Positions 33,731 through 42,969 of a stretch of DNA of 64,000 bases are shown in pieces; position 1 is the first letter of the stretch; each line of letters starts with the position of its first letter. Position numbers and translations under genes: made by a program. The notes under the pieces are model-generated. The model was not told where the DNA came from. It saw only the letters and a list, made by a program, of their open reading frames with translations, and searched no databases. The stretch is from the NCBI RefSeq assembly GCF_900090235.1, contig NZ_LT607750.1:756501-820500 (forward strand), written 5' to 3'. The stretch comes from Micromonospora echinaurantiaca (GTDB lineage Bacteria; Actinomycetota; Actinomycetes; Mycobacteriales; Micromonosporaceae).

Positions 33731-34804
33731 TCAGCCCCGCAGACCCGACATGTGCTGGAAGCTGACCTCCGCGTAGCGCAGCGACCGGCCCGGGTCGGCG
33801 GCGCCGCCCGGCGCGTTGTCCTGCTCCCACATCGGGTTGTGGTAACCCTTGGCGCCCATGTTGGCGAAGAAGTGCCCGTAGTCGATGTCGCCCTGGCCGA
33901 GCGGCACCATGTCGTACCCGGCGCTGTTGGCCGGGTTGAACGCGCCGTCCTTCGCGTGGAACAGCGGGAACCGGATGGGCTGGGCGGCGACCACGGCCAG
34001 CGGGTCGAAGACGCTGGTCTGGGTCACCCCGTCCGGGTCGGTGTAGCTGCGGAACCGGTGCTGGGCCACGTGCGCCCAGTAGATGTCCATCTCGAACCAG
34101 ACCCAATCCGGGTTGGTGCGCGCGATGAAGTACTCCAGCTTGCGGACGCCGGAGGACCGGGTGGGCCGGCCCTGTGCGTCCAGCGGGCCGCTGTCCAGCA
34201 GGAAGTTGTACGCCGCGTCGTGGTTGTGCGTGTACAGCTTCAGCCCGCGGGCGGCGGCCATCTCGCCGAAGGTGTTCCACCGGTCGACGGCGGCGTCCCA
34301 GTCGGCCTTGTAGTTGCTGCCGGTCGGGTCGCTGCCGGTGCCGATGTGCTGCATGCCGAGGATCTCGGCGGTGTCCAGCGTCCGCTCGAAGGCGGCGATG
34401 GTGTCCGGCGTGACGGTGCCCGGGATCGAGGCGTGCGAGCCGTTGGCCCGCAGCCCGTTGTCGTCCAGGATCTTGCGGATCTCCTGCGGGGTGATCTGCC
34501 GGCCGAGGATGGAGGTGTGCTGGTTGTAGCCGGCGAACTCCACCTCCTTGTAGCCGATCTCGGCGAGCCGGGCGAGCACCCGCTCGAAGCCGTACGGCAC
34601 ACCGCTGGCGTCCGGGGCGGCGCCGATGCGGTCCCGGACGCTGTAGAGGATGATGCCGCGCTTGCCGGCCGGGACGAGCAGGCCGTTGCCGTTGGCGCCG
34701 GCGGCGGAGGCCCAGCCGGTGGCCCCGACGGCGGCCGCGCCGGCGACACCGGCGAGGGCGCCGAGCATCCGGCGACGGCTCATGCCGTGCTGACTGTCGT
34801 TCAT
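33731..34804 (-). CDS. Tat-exported sugar phosphate isomerase/epimerase-like protein
   Basis: A 357-aa protein from ATG 34804, preceded by GAAAGG. The twin-arginine signal MSRRRMLGALAGVAGAAAVGATGWASAAGA predicts folded export. The mature protein is an AP-endonuclease-2 barrel: GIILYSVRDRIGAAPDASG, RLAEIGYKEVEFAGY, GMQHIGTGSDP, LYTHNHDAAY, WFEMDIYWAHVA and PLFHAKDG. An exported isomerase fits an extracytoplasmic modified-sugar pathway with the neighbouring ThuA and dehydrogenase proteins. It follows the 1,109-aa gene on the same strand but with a strong hairpin between. Confidence 0.88.
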   Translation of the reverse strand: MNDSQHGMSRRRMLGALAGVAGAAAVGATGWASAAGANGNGLLVPAGKRGIILYSVRDRIGAAPDASGVPYGFERVLARLAEIGYKEVEFAGYNQHTSILGRQITPQEIRKILDDNGLRANGSHASIPGTVTPDTIAAFERTLDTAEILGMQHIGTGSDPTGSNYKADWDAAVDRWNTFGEMAAARGLKLYTHNHDAAYNFLLDSGPLDAQGRPTRSSGVRKLEYFIARTNPDWVWFEMDIYWAHVAQHRFRSYTDPDGVTQTSVFDPLAVVAAQPIRFPLFHAKDGAFNPANSAGYDMVPLGQGDIDYGHFFANMGAKGYHNPMWEQDNAPGGAADPGRSLRYAEVSFQHMSGLRG

Positions 34805-34891
34805 CTGCTGCTGCCTTTCTCGGTGCTGGTGATGGGTGGGCCCGGCCCGGGTCACCGGCGGTGACCCGGCGCGCGGGTGGACTCGGAGGTG

Positions 34892-34919
34892 CCGGGGGCC
34901 GCCGGGCGGCGGCCCCCGG
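34892..34919 (-). terminator. Strong hairpin downstream of the ThuA-dehydrogenase gene
   Basis: CCGGGGGCCGCC (34892-34903) pairs with GGCGGCCCCCGG (34908-34919) over a 4-base loop, just after the stop at 34928. It should end or attenuate transcription before the Tat isomerase gene. Confidence 0.8.
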
Positions 34920-34927
34920 TCACCGCG

Positions 34928-37900
34928 TCAGGGCGCGACGCCGATGCCCTGGCCGGCGAACTCGACCCAGTTCAGGTTGCCGAAACCGCTGGCCGGGCCG
35001 CCGGGGACGGTGGTGAAGACGAGGTAGAGCCGGTGCGTGCCGCCCGGGTCGGTGATCGGCACGGTGGTGCTGGTGAAGGCGTTGTTGCCGGTGGTCGCGT
35101 TGACCGTGGCGGTGCCCAGCAGCGGGCCGGTGGGCGAGTCGAGCCGGAACTCGACGCCGAACCGCGGCTGCCCGGCGGTCGCGGCGCTGCCGCCGCTGGT
35201 CCGCAGGGTGACCGACTGGATGTCGTGCAGGTTCACCGTGTTGTTCACCGCGATCCAGTCACCCGGGTCCAGGCTGCCCCGTTGCTGCCCGCCGCCGGTG
35301 TCGGCGCTGTTGCCGACGGTGGTGCCGGACTGGTCGCGGGCGAACTCCACCTGTTGCCGCTTGTCCTGGATGATCTGCTGGTCCACGGTGGTCAACGCGG
35401 GCTGCCCGTTGGCGCCCTCGTCGGTGTAGGAGGCGCTGACCACGCCGTAGATGTAGCCGCCGTGCGAGGCGTCGTCGGCGATCGTGGGCAGCACGCCGGA
35501 GCAGCCGAACTGGTTGGCCTCGCCGTGGCCGTGCTCGTCGTGGCCGAGCACGAAGGTCACCTCGACCTTGGCGCAGTCGATCGGCCCGTCCTCCGGGTCG
35601 GTGACCGTCACCGACCAGGGGATGTTGTCGCCCCAGTTGAAGAAGCCGCCCTCCAGCGGGGTGTTGACGGTCACCGTGGGCGCGGTGTTGCCGACCGTGA
35701 TCGTGGTGTTCGCCGACGCGCTCTTGCCGCTGGAGTCGGTCACCGTGAGCCGCGCGGTGTAGACGCCGTTGGCGGTGTAGGTGTGCGTCGGGTTCGGGTC
35801 GACCGAGTCGGTCGTGCCGTTGCCGTCGAAGTCCCAGGCGAACGAGATGGAGTCGGCCGGGTCCGGGTCCTTCGACCCTTCACTGGAGAAGGCGACGGTC
35901 AGCGGCGCGTGCCCGTTGGTCGGCGTGGCGCCGAGCACCGCGTTCGGCGCCCGCAGGCCCTTGACGTAGCTGAACTTCAGCATCGCCGCGTCCGGGTTGA
36001 CGTTGAAGAACCCGTCGCCGTACGTCAGCAGGTAGAAGTTGCCGTCCGGGCCCCACTTCATGTCCATCGGGTTGTCGCAGAGGAACGGCCGGGCCGGCGT
36101 GCTCGGGCCGGGGCCGCAGTCGAGCACATTGTTGATCTTCAGGATGTCGCCCTGGCCGTCCAGCCGGATCTCCTTGAGGGTGTCCCGGGTGAACTCGCCG
36201 AAGAAGATCGAACCGTCGAAGTACGCGGGGAACTTCGTCTCCGACCTCAGCTCCGGGTCGTAGTCGTAGCGCGCCGCGCCGTGCGGCCCGACGCCGCCGG
36301 TGCCCAGCTCGGGGAAGAGCACCGGGCAGGTCTGCGTCGGGGTGGACAGGTAGGACTCCGGGCACGGGGTCGGGGCCTGGAACGAGTACCACAGCTCCGA
36401 CTTCTCGACCGCCGGCAGGTCGGTCAGCCCGGTGTTGTGCCGGGAGGTGTTCCGCGGGGCCGCGCAGTCGAACGGCGCGATCGGGGAAATCGGGCTGGTG
36501 GTCCAGTTCATCTCGATGTACGGCAGGTTCGGCTGCACGCACATCGGCCAGCCGTAGTTCGCCGGCTTGTCGACCACCATCATCCGGCCGGTGCCCGCCG
36601 GCCCCCGGCCCACCGCGGCGGTCGAGGAGTCGGGGGAGTAGTCGGTGATGTAGGCGACGTCGTTGCGGTCGAGCGTGATCCGGAACGGGTTCCGGAAGCC
36701 CATCGCGTAGATCTCCGGTCGGGTCTTGTCACCCGGGTCCTGCGCCTCGGGGAAGAGGTTGCCCGCCGGCACCGTGTAGCTGCCGTCCGGCTGCACCGAG
36801 ATGCGCAGGATCTTGCCCCGCAGGTCGTTGGTGTTCGCCGAGCTGCGCCGGGCGTCCACGAAGGGCGCCTGGTAGACGCCGGTGGCGCTCACCGAGTCGT
36901 TGTGCGGGGAGAAGCCGCCGGAGCCGCCACCGCCGGCCGGGGTGTCGTCGCCGGTGACCAGCCAGAGGTTGTTCTTCGAGTCGAAGGCGATGTCGCCGGC
37001 CACGTGGCAGCAGGCGCCCCGGTCCACCGGCACCTGGAGGATCTTCTGTTCGGTGGCCAGGTCCAGCGACGGGGTGTCGCCGTCGACGAACTTGAACCGG
37101 GACAGCTGGAAGTAGCCCTTCCACCGGTCCCAGGCCGTCGGGTCGGTGCTGGTGGTCGGCGCCCCGCCGGCGGGGGTGTCCAGCGGCGGCGCGTAGAAGA
37201 GGTAGACCCAGCGGTTGGTGGCGAACTCGCGGTCGATCGCCGGGCCGTACATCCCGTCCTCGCTGTGGGTGTAGACCGGGATCTGGGCCAGCACGGTGGT
37301 CTCGTTGCTCTCCGGGTCGTGCAGGCGTACGCCGCCGCGGCGGTCGGTCTGGATGACCCGGCCGTCGGGGAGCACGTCGAAGCCGATCGGCTCGTTGACG
37401 TTGGGCTGCGCCCCGATCACCTCCATCTGGTAGTTGGCCAGGACGGTGGCGCCGCAGTCGCCGTCGGTCACGCCGGCCGCCCACTGGATCGCGCCGCCGA
37501 GGTGCGCCCGCAGGTCGGTGCTGCCGAAGCTCTCCGGCGTCGCGCCGAGCCCGGTGTAGAAGGAGCGGCCGCCCTGGTAGTCCTTGCACCAGGTGACCGG
37601 GTGGTCGAAGCCCATCGTCCCGCCGGCGTACGTCTTCTCGTCCACCGTGGCCAGGACGTGCGAGACGCCCCGGACGTTGGCCGCGAAGTTGTACCAGCGG
37701 TCCGGGTGGGTCCAGCGCTCCGGCAGCGGGGCCGAGGCCGGGTGCACCCGGTCGGCGACGGTGACGGTGGCCGGGGCGGCGGCCGAGGCGGCGCCCACCG
37801 CCCGGGTGCCGAGCACGTCGTCCAGGAAGGACCAACCGGGCTCGGCCTCGATCGCGGAGTGCACGCCGACGAAACCGCCGCCGGCCCGGTAGTACCGCTC

Positions 37901-38257
37901 GAAGGCGGCCCGCTGGTCGTCGGTGAGGACGTCGCCGGCGGTATTCAGGAACACCACCGCGCGGAACTGCTTGAGGTGCGGCTCGTCGAACTTGCGGGCA
38001 TCGTCGGTCACCTCGACGGTGAAGCGCCGGTCGTTGCCGAGCTGGCGGATCGCGTCCACCCCGGCGGCGGTGGCGGCGTGGCTGCCGCCGGCGGACCGGG
38101 TGAAGACGAGGACCTTGTACTGGATGCCGTTACTGGTCGGTGCCGGCGCGGCGAGCGCCGGCGCGGGCTGCTGCTGGGCCGTCGCGACGAGGGTCGCGCC
38201 GACGAGGGTGAGCAGGCTGAGGAAGGTGGTGGCCCGTCGGCCGGTCGGTCTGCGCAT
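34928..38257 (-). CDS. Secreted ThuA plus sugar-dehydrogenase fusion with PKD and C-terminal beta-sandwich
   Basis: A 1,109-aa exported protein with signal peptide TTFLSLLTLVGATLVATAQ. Residues ~45-270 are ThuA-like (YKVLVFTRSAGGSHAATAAGVDAI, FVGVHSAIEAEPGW, GRSFYTGLGAT). Residues ~275-740 are the PQQ glucose/sorbosone-dehydrogenase-like propeller (GACCHVAGDIAFDSKNNLWLVTGDD, RPEIYAMGFRNPFRITLD, PANYGWPMC). A PKD domain (~765-850), an Ig-like segment and a C-terminal carbohydrate-binding-like beta domain follow. It fuses in one chain the two activities split between 26673-29543 and 29620-31728. Confidence 0.9.
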   Translation of the reverse strand: MRRPTGRRATTFLSLLTLVGATLVATAQQQPAPALAAPAPTSNGIQYKVLVFTRSAGGSHAATAAGVDAIRQLGNDRRFTVEVTDDARKFDEPHLKQFRAVVFLNTAGDVLTDDQRAAFERYYRAGGGFVGVHSAIEAEPGWSFLDDVLGTRAVGAASAAAPATVTVADRVHPASAPLPERWTHPDRWYNFAANVRGVSHVLATVDEKTYAGGTMGFDHPVTWCKDYQGGRSFYTGLGATPESFGSTDLRAHLGGAIQWAAGVTDGDCGATVLANYQMEVIGAQPNVNEPIGFDVLPDGRVIQTDRRGGVRLHDPESNETTVLAQIPVYTHSEDGMYGPAIDREFATNRWVYLFYAPPLDTPAGGAPTTSTDPTAWDRWKGYFQLSRFKFVDGDTPSLDLATEQKILQVPVDRGACCHVAGDIAFDSKNNLWLVTGDDTPAGGGGSGGFSPHNDSVSATGVYQAPFVDARRSSANTNDLRGKILRISVQPDGSYTVPAGNLFPEAQDPGDKTRPEIYAMGFRNPFRITLDRNDVAYITDYSPDSSTAAVGRGPAGTGRMMVVDKPANYGWPMCVQPNLPYIEMNWTTSPISPIAPFDCAAPRNTSRHNTGLTDLPAVEKSELWYSFQAPTPCPESYLSTPTQTCPVLFPELGTGGVGPHGAARYDYDPELRSETKFPAYFDGSIFFGEFTRDTLKEIRLDGQGDILKINNVLDCGPGPSTPARPFLCDNPMDMKWGPDGNFYLLTYGDGFFNVNPDAAMLKFSYVKGLRAPNAVLGATPTNGHAPLTVAFSSEGSKDPDPADSISFAWDFDGNGTTDSVDPNPTHTYTANGVYTARLTVTDSSGKSASANTTITVGNTAPTVTVNTPLEGGFFNWGDNIPWSVTVTDPEDGPIDCAKVEVTFVLGHDEHGHGEANQFGCSGVLPTIADDASHGGYIYGVVSASYTDEGANGQPALTTVDQQIIQDKRQQVEFARDQSGTTVGNSADTGGGQQRGSLDPGDWIAVNNTVNLHDIQSVTLRTSGGSAATAGQPRFGVEFRLDSPTGPLLGTATVNATTGNNAFTSTTVPITDPGGTHRLYLVFTTVPGGPASGFGNLNWVEFAGQGIGVAP

Positions 38258-38535
38258 CGAACCTCGCTCTGGTCGGGCGGGTCCGCCCCAGCGCCGAGAC
38301 GTCGCTGAGGAGGTCGCGGGGGAGTACCAATGAGCCTGGCCAGGTTCTACGCAGGACGATATTTGCGAGTGGGACTAAAGAGAAGAGGCTAGGGGCAGAA
38401 GTTTTCGATGTTCGGGTCGAACTTTTGCTCCAAACCGGCGAAAGTGGTGGCTGGTGCAGCCCACCTGGGCGGGAACGTGCCCGGACACGCGGACGGGCCG
38501 GCCACCACCAGGTGACCGGCCCGCTCGCGGATGAG

Positions 38536-38946
38536 TCAGAGGGTGCTGCCGCTGGTGCCCGAGCTGGACGGCTTGCGGGACGCGGTGCCGGCCGACGTCG
38601 ACCCGGAGGTCGAACCGGCCGAGGCGGAACTCGACGAGCCGGAGCCGGACTTGGCGCCGATCGTGGCCGGCGTGCCGGCGAACGCGTCGTCGGCGGCGGT
38701 CAGTTCCTGCTTGTTGCCGTTGCCGCTGAGCTTCTCGCCCAGCTTCGACTGGCCGAGCTTGTCCTTGCCCTCGCTGTAGAGCCGGGTCGCCTGGGCCTGC
38801 GCGACCCCCGCCGCCTCCTGGACGGTGGGGTGGTCGAGCACCTTGCGGCCCCGGATCACCAGCTCCTCGTACTTCTCCCGGCCGGCACGGGCGCCCAGGA
38901 CGAATCCCGCAGCCAGCCCGCCAAGAAACATGATCTTTCCGCGCAT
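38536..38946 (-). CDS. YtxH-like membrane-anchored protein
   Basis: A 136-aa protein whose N-terminus, MFLGGLAAGFVLGARAGREKYEEL, is the YtxH-type glycine-rich membrane anchor followed by a charged helix. A helical middle (HPTVQEAAGVAQAQATRLY) and a Ser/Gly/Thr-rich tail follow. The family is envelope-associated and of unknown function, sometimes general-stress induced. GGAGC precedes ATG 38946. Confidence 0.8.
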   Translation of the reverse strand: MRGKIMFLGGLAAGFVLGARAGREKYEELVIRGRKVLDHPTVQEAAGVAQAQATRLYSEGKDKLGQSKLGEKLSGNGNKQELTAADDAFAGTPATIGAKSGSGSSSSASAGSTSGSTSAGTASRKPSSSGTSGSTL

Positions 38947-39149
38947 GGCGGCTCCTTCCGTACCTGACGCGCCGTCGTCCCGTCGGGCTCACCCCGGCGG
39001 GAGCGACCACCTCGCGCCTGCGTTCTCTGTCCGCAGCTAACTACCCATCCTGCTCTCCGCTCATACCTCCTTGTGCCGCGATGACGATTTGTCCTTATTA
39101 TTGATGGTCGGTCCGGGTCGCCGGCGGCCCGGATCGGTGGGTAACCCCC

Positions 39150-39180
39150 TCGACCAACACCCCCCGGAGTCCTGTACTCT
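39150..39180 (+). promoter_or_regulatory. Likely promoter of tRNA-Asn
   Basis: TCGACC (39150-39155) and TACTCT (39175-39180), spaced 19 bases, precede the tRNA by about 48 bases and resemble actinomycete housekeeping promoter boxes loosely. Confidence 0.4.
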
Positions 39181-39227
39181 TGTCCCCGTCGCACGGCGAA
39201 GGAGAGATCCGGAACCGGGCAGCGCGG

Positions 39228-39303
39228 TCCCCCGTAGCTCAATTGGCAGAGCAGCCGGCTGTTAACCGGCAGGTTTTTGGTTCGAGTCCAAACGGGGGAG
39301 CCA
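39228..39303 (+). tRNA. tRNA-Asn (anticodon GTT)
   Basis: A complete cloverleaf. Acceptor TCCCCCG (39228-39234) pairs with CGGGGGA (39293-39299). The anticodon stem GCCGG/CCGGC encloses loop CTGTTAA with anticodon GTT. The T arm is present (GGTTCGAGTCC) and CCA is encoded at 39301-39303. Confidence 0.96.
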
Positions 39304-39582
39304 CTCCACTCGACGCCCGTCGGCACCGCCGGCGGGCGTTTCGTCGTTCCGGCCGGACGTACGGCCGCCGGGCCTGGCCGTTGCAGGCCGCCGTGGCCCA
39401 ACTCCATGCCCTCGCCCCGCGGTGCTGCTGCCACCGCTCGCCCCAGCCCCGGTACGTCCCACCCGCCCGCAAAGGTGAGCCTCGCCCGTTTTGCCCACCC
39501 CGGTGCCGCTCGCCCGGCAGGATGGTCGCTGTCGACTGACTCCGGCGCGTCGATCGGTGCGTCGACCGTTGGGTGGGTGGGG

Positions 39583-41697
39583 ATGTCCGGACGAGGCGGC
39601 AGGGTCACCCTGGTCGCGCTGGCGGTCGTGCTCGGCTGGCTGCTCGTCGGCGCGGTGACCGGGCCCTTCGCGGGGCGGCTCGGCGAGGTCGCCACCAACG
39701 ACAGCGCCGCCTTCCTGCCCGCCGACGCCGAGGCGACCCGGGCCCAGGAACTGTCCGGGCGGTTCGTCGACCGGCAGACCACCCCGGCCCTGGTCGTCTA
39801 CGAACGCACCTCCGGCATCACCGACGCCGACCGGCAGCGGGTGGCCGCCGACGCCGCCCGGTTCGCCGAGGTGCCCGGGGTGATCGGCCCGCTGCCCCCG
39901 CCGATCCCCAGTCAGGACGGGCAGGCCGTGCAGGTGGTGGTGCCCATCGACGACGGCGAGGGGGAGCGGATCGGCACGACCGTGGAACGGCTGCGCGACA
40001 TCGCCGGCGGCGACCGGGACGGGTTGACCGTCGACGTGGCGGGGCCGGCCGGGCTGCTCGCCGACCTGATCGAGGTCTTCTCCGCCATCGACGGCACGCT
40101 GCTGCTGGTCACCCTCTGCGTGGTGCTGGTCATCCTGCTGGTGGTCTACCGCAGCCCGGTCCTGTGGATCTTCCCGCTGCTCTCAGCCGGTACGTCCTTC
40201 GCGCTGGCCGCCGCCTTCGTCCACCTGCTCGCCGACGCCGACGTCATCACGCTCAACGGGCAGGCGCAGGGCATCCTCACCGTGCTGGTCTTCGGCGCCG
40301 GCACCGACTACGCGCTGCTGCTGGTCGCCCGCTACCGCGAGGAGCTGCACCGGCACGCCCGCCCCTGGGACGCGATGCGCACCGCCTGGAAGGGGGCCGC
40401 CCCGGCGATCATCGCCTCCGGCGGCACGGTCATCCTGAGCCTGCTCTGCCTGCTGCTGTCCAGCCTGAACTCCAACCGCGCGCTCGGCCCGGTCGCCGCC
40501 ATCGGCATCGCCGCCACCCTGCTGGTGATGCTCACCTTCCTGCCCGCCCTGCTGGTGCTCGGCGGGCGGTGGGCGTTCTGGCCGCGCCGGCCCCGCGAGG
40601 ACGAGGCGGAACCGCAGGCCGAGCAGGGCATGTGGCGCCGGATCGCCGGTTTCGTGGCCCGCCGGGCCCGGCCGGTCTGGCTGGTCACCAGCGTGCTGCT
40701 GGCGGCCCTGGCGCTCGGCCTGACCCAGCTCGGCGCCACCACCCTCGGCCAGTCCGACCTGTTCACCCAGCGCACCGACTCGGTGGTCGGCCAGGAGGTG
40801 ATCGCCCGGCACTACCCGGCCGGCACCGGCAGCCCCGCCACCATCCTGGTCGACCAGCGGGCCGCCCGGCAGGTCGCCGAGGTGGCCCGGACCGTGCCCG
40901 GGGTGGCCGCCGTCCGGCCGGTCACCGGCGACCGGGCCGGGCCGCCTGACCCCGCCGCGCCGCCCAGGGTGGTCGACGGCACCGTGCAACTGGAGGCGAC
41001 GCTGGCCGACCCGCCGGACAGCGACGGCGCCGAGCGCACCATCCGCGACCTGCGGGCCGCGGTGCACCGGGTGCCCGGCGCGAACGCCGCGGTCGGCGGC
41101 TTCACCGCGATCAACGTGGACACCGCGGCGGCCGCCACCCGCGACCAGAACGTCATCATCCCGGTGGTCCTGGTGGTGATCGCGATCATCCTGGCCCTGC
41201 TGCTCCGCGCGCTGCTCGCCCCGATCCTGCTGATCGCCACCGTGCTGCTGTCGTTCGCCGCCACCCTCGGGCTCTGCGCGCTGGTCTTCCGGCACGTCCT
41301 TGACTTCCCCGGCGTGGACGCGTCGTTCCCGCTGTTCGCGTTCGTCTTCCTGGTCGCGCTCGGCATCGACTACAACATCTTCCTGATGAGCCGGGTCCGG
41401 GAGGAATCCGTCCGGCGGGGCACCCGGGCCGGGGTGCTGGCCGGGCTCGCGGTCACCGGCGGCGTCATCACGTCGGCCGGGATCGTGCTGGCCGCGACCT
41501 TCTCGGCGCTGGCCGTCCTGCCGCTGGTGGTCCTGGTCGAACTGGGCGTGGCCGTCGCGGTGGGCGTGCTCATCGACACCATCGTGGTCCGCTCGCTGCT
41601 GGTGCCGGCCCTGGCGTACGACATCGGGCCGCGGGTGTGGTGGCCGGGCCGGCTGGCCCGGGCGAACGGTGAACGGGAGGCGCGCCGTGCTGGCTGA
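39583..41697 (+). CDS. MMPL/RND family transporter
   Basis: A 704-aa lipid/drug exporter-like protein from ATG 39583. It has the MMPL architecture: one N-terminal helix, an extracytoplasmic domain (residues ~35-165), and a five-helix block with GAGTDYALLLVARYREEL. A second exterior domain and a second helical block with ALGIDYNIFLMSRVREESVRRGT follow. The D-Y pair in each block is the proton-relay position. The next gene overlaps its end by 11 bases. Confidence 0.92.
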   Translation: MSGRGGRVTLVALAVVLGWLLVGAVTGPFAGRLGEVATNDSAAFLPADAEATRAQELSGRFVDRQTTPALVVYERTSGITDADRQRVAADAARFAEVPGVIGPLPPPIPSQDGQAVQVVVPIDDGEGERIGTTVERLRDIAGGDRDGLTVDVAGPAGLLADLIEVFSAIDGTLLLVTLCVVLVILLVVYRSPVLWIFPLLSAGTSFALAAAFVHLLADADVITLNGQAQGILTVLVFGAGTDYALLLVARYREELHRHARPWDAMRTAWKGAAPAIIASGGTVILSLLCLLLSSLNSNRALGPVAAIGIAATLLVMLTFLPALLVLGGRWAFWPRRPREDEAEPQAEQGMWRRIAGFVARRARPVWLVTSVLLAALALGLTQLGATTLGQSDLFTQRTDSVVGQEVIARHYPAGTGSPATILVDQRAARQVAEVARTVPGVAAVRPVTGDRAGPPDPAAPPRVVDGTVQLEATLADPPDSDGAERTIRDLRAAVHRVPGANAAVGGFTAINVDTAAAATRDQNVIIPVVLVVIAIILALLLRALLAPILLIATVLLSFAATLGLCALVFRHVLDFPGVDASFPLFAFVFLVALGIDYNIFLMSRVREESVRRGTRAGVLAGLAVTGGVITSAGIVLAATFSALAVLPLVVLVELGVAVAVGVLIDTIVVRSLLVPALAYDIGPRVWWPGRLARANGEREARRAG

Positions 41698-42925
41698 GAC
41701 CGATGTGGTGATCGTCGGCGGCGGGCTGGCCGGCCTCGCCGCGGCCCGGCGGCTGCACCGGGCCGGGGTGCCCTGGCGGCTGCTCGAGGCCGGTAACCGG
41801 CTCGGCGGCCGGATCGCCACCGACGCCGTCGACGGCTACCTGCTCGACCGGGGCTTCCAGGTGCTCAACACCGCCTATCCGCGACTCGGCGCGCTGCTCG
41901 ACGTCGACCGGCTGCGCCTCGGCCACTTCACCCCCGGCGTGCTGGTGCGCAAGGGAGACGCGCTGCACCGGCTGGTCAACCCGTTGCGCGAACCGACCGG
42001 TGGGCCGCGCACCGCGCTGGTCGGGATCGGCTCGCCACTCGACCGGCTGCGGTTCGCCGCGCTCGCCGCCGGCTGCGCCGCGCTGCCACCCGGGCGGCTG
42101 CTCGCCGCGCCGGAGACCACCACCGAGGCGGCGCTGCGCCGGGCCGGGCTCTCCGACGCGATCGTCGAGGAACTGCTCCGGCCGTTCCTCTCCGGCGTCT
42201 TCATCGACCGGGAACTGGAGACCTCCAGCCGGGTGTTCGCGATGGTGCTGCGCTCGTTCGCCCGCGGCCGGATCGGCCTGCCCGCCGAGGGGATGGCCGC
42301 GCTGCCCCGGGCCGTCGCCGACCCGCTGCCGGCCGACCTGATCGAGCTGGACACCCCGGTCTCGCAGGTCGCGCCCGGACGGGTCCGCACCCAGGCCGGC
42401 GACATCGGCTGCCGCGCCGTCGTGGTCGCCGTCGACCCGCCGGCGGCGACCACCCTGCTGCCGGACCTGCCACCGGTACGGATGCACAGCTACACGACCT
42501 ACTACCACAGCACCGCCGAGCCACCGCTGGCCGAGCCGATCATGCTCGTCGACGGCGACCGGCGGGAGTTGATCGCGAACACGGTGGTGGTCAGCCAGGC
42601 CGCACCCACGTACGCGCCGGCGGGGCGGCAGCTGGTGGCCACCTCGGTGGTCGGCCCAACGGCCCCGCCCGAGCCGGCCGTACGGCTCGAACTGGCCCGG
42701 CTCTACGGCCGGTCCACTGCCGACTGGACCCACCTGACCACCGTGTCGATCCCGGCCGCGCTGCCCGCCGCGCCACCACCGCAGGGCCGGCTGCGCAAGC
42801 CGGTGGCGCTCGGCGACGGCCTGTTCGTGGCCGGGGACCACCGGGACAGCCCGTCCATCCAGGGGGCGCTGACCAGCGGCTGGCGGGCTGCCGGGGCGGT
42901 GCTGGCGCAGCTGCGGGCCGGCTGA
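41687..42925 (+). CDS. FAD-dependent oxidoreductase (amine-oxidase/phytoene-desaturase fold)
   Basis: A 412-aa flavoprotein starting at GTG 41687 with GGAGG at 41676-41680. The FAD-binding motif is VVIVGGGLAGLAAARRLHRAGVPWRLLEAGNRLGGRI. LDRGFQVLNTAYPRLG and the late GLFVAGDHRDSPSIQGALTSGWRAA are typical of NAD(P)/FAD-dependent desaturase-like oxidases. Substrate unknown. It overlaps the MMPL gene, so the two are cotranscribed and may share a lipid substrate (inference). Confidence 0.9.
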   Translation: MLAETDVVIVGGGLAGLAAARRLHRAGVPWRLLEAGNRLGGRIATDAVDGYLLDRGFQVLNTAYPRLGALLDVDRLRLGHFTPGVLVRKGDALHRLVNPLREPTGGPRTALVGIGSPLDRLRFAALAAGCAALPPGRLLAAPETTTEAALRRAGLSDAIVEELLRPFLSGVFIDRELETSSRVFAMVLRSFARGRIGLPAEGMAALPRAVADPLPADLIELDTPVSQVAPGRVRTQAGDIGCRAVVVAVDPPAATTLLPDLPPVRMHSYTTYYHSTAEPPLAEPIMLVDGDRRELIANTVVVSQAAPTYAPAGRQLVATSVVGPTAPPEPAVRLELARLYGRSTADWTHLTTVSIPAALPAAPPPQGRLRKPVALGDGLFVAGDHRDSPSIQGALTSGWRAAGAVLAQLRAG

Positions 42926-42969
42926 AAGCGGGCTCCCCGGCGGGTTGTTGATCATTTATCATCCTCGCC

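Noticed and set aside
34877..38308. 1,143-codon plus-strand frame opposite the ThuA-dehydrogenase gene
   Set aside because: Its product is Val/Arg/Gly/Asp-rich with no fold, and the minus strand encodes a signal peptide and clear domains over the same bases. It is a codon-bias shadow of a GC-rich gene.
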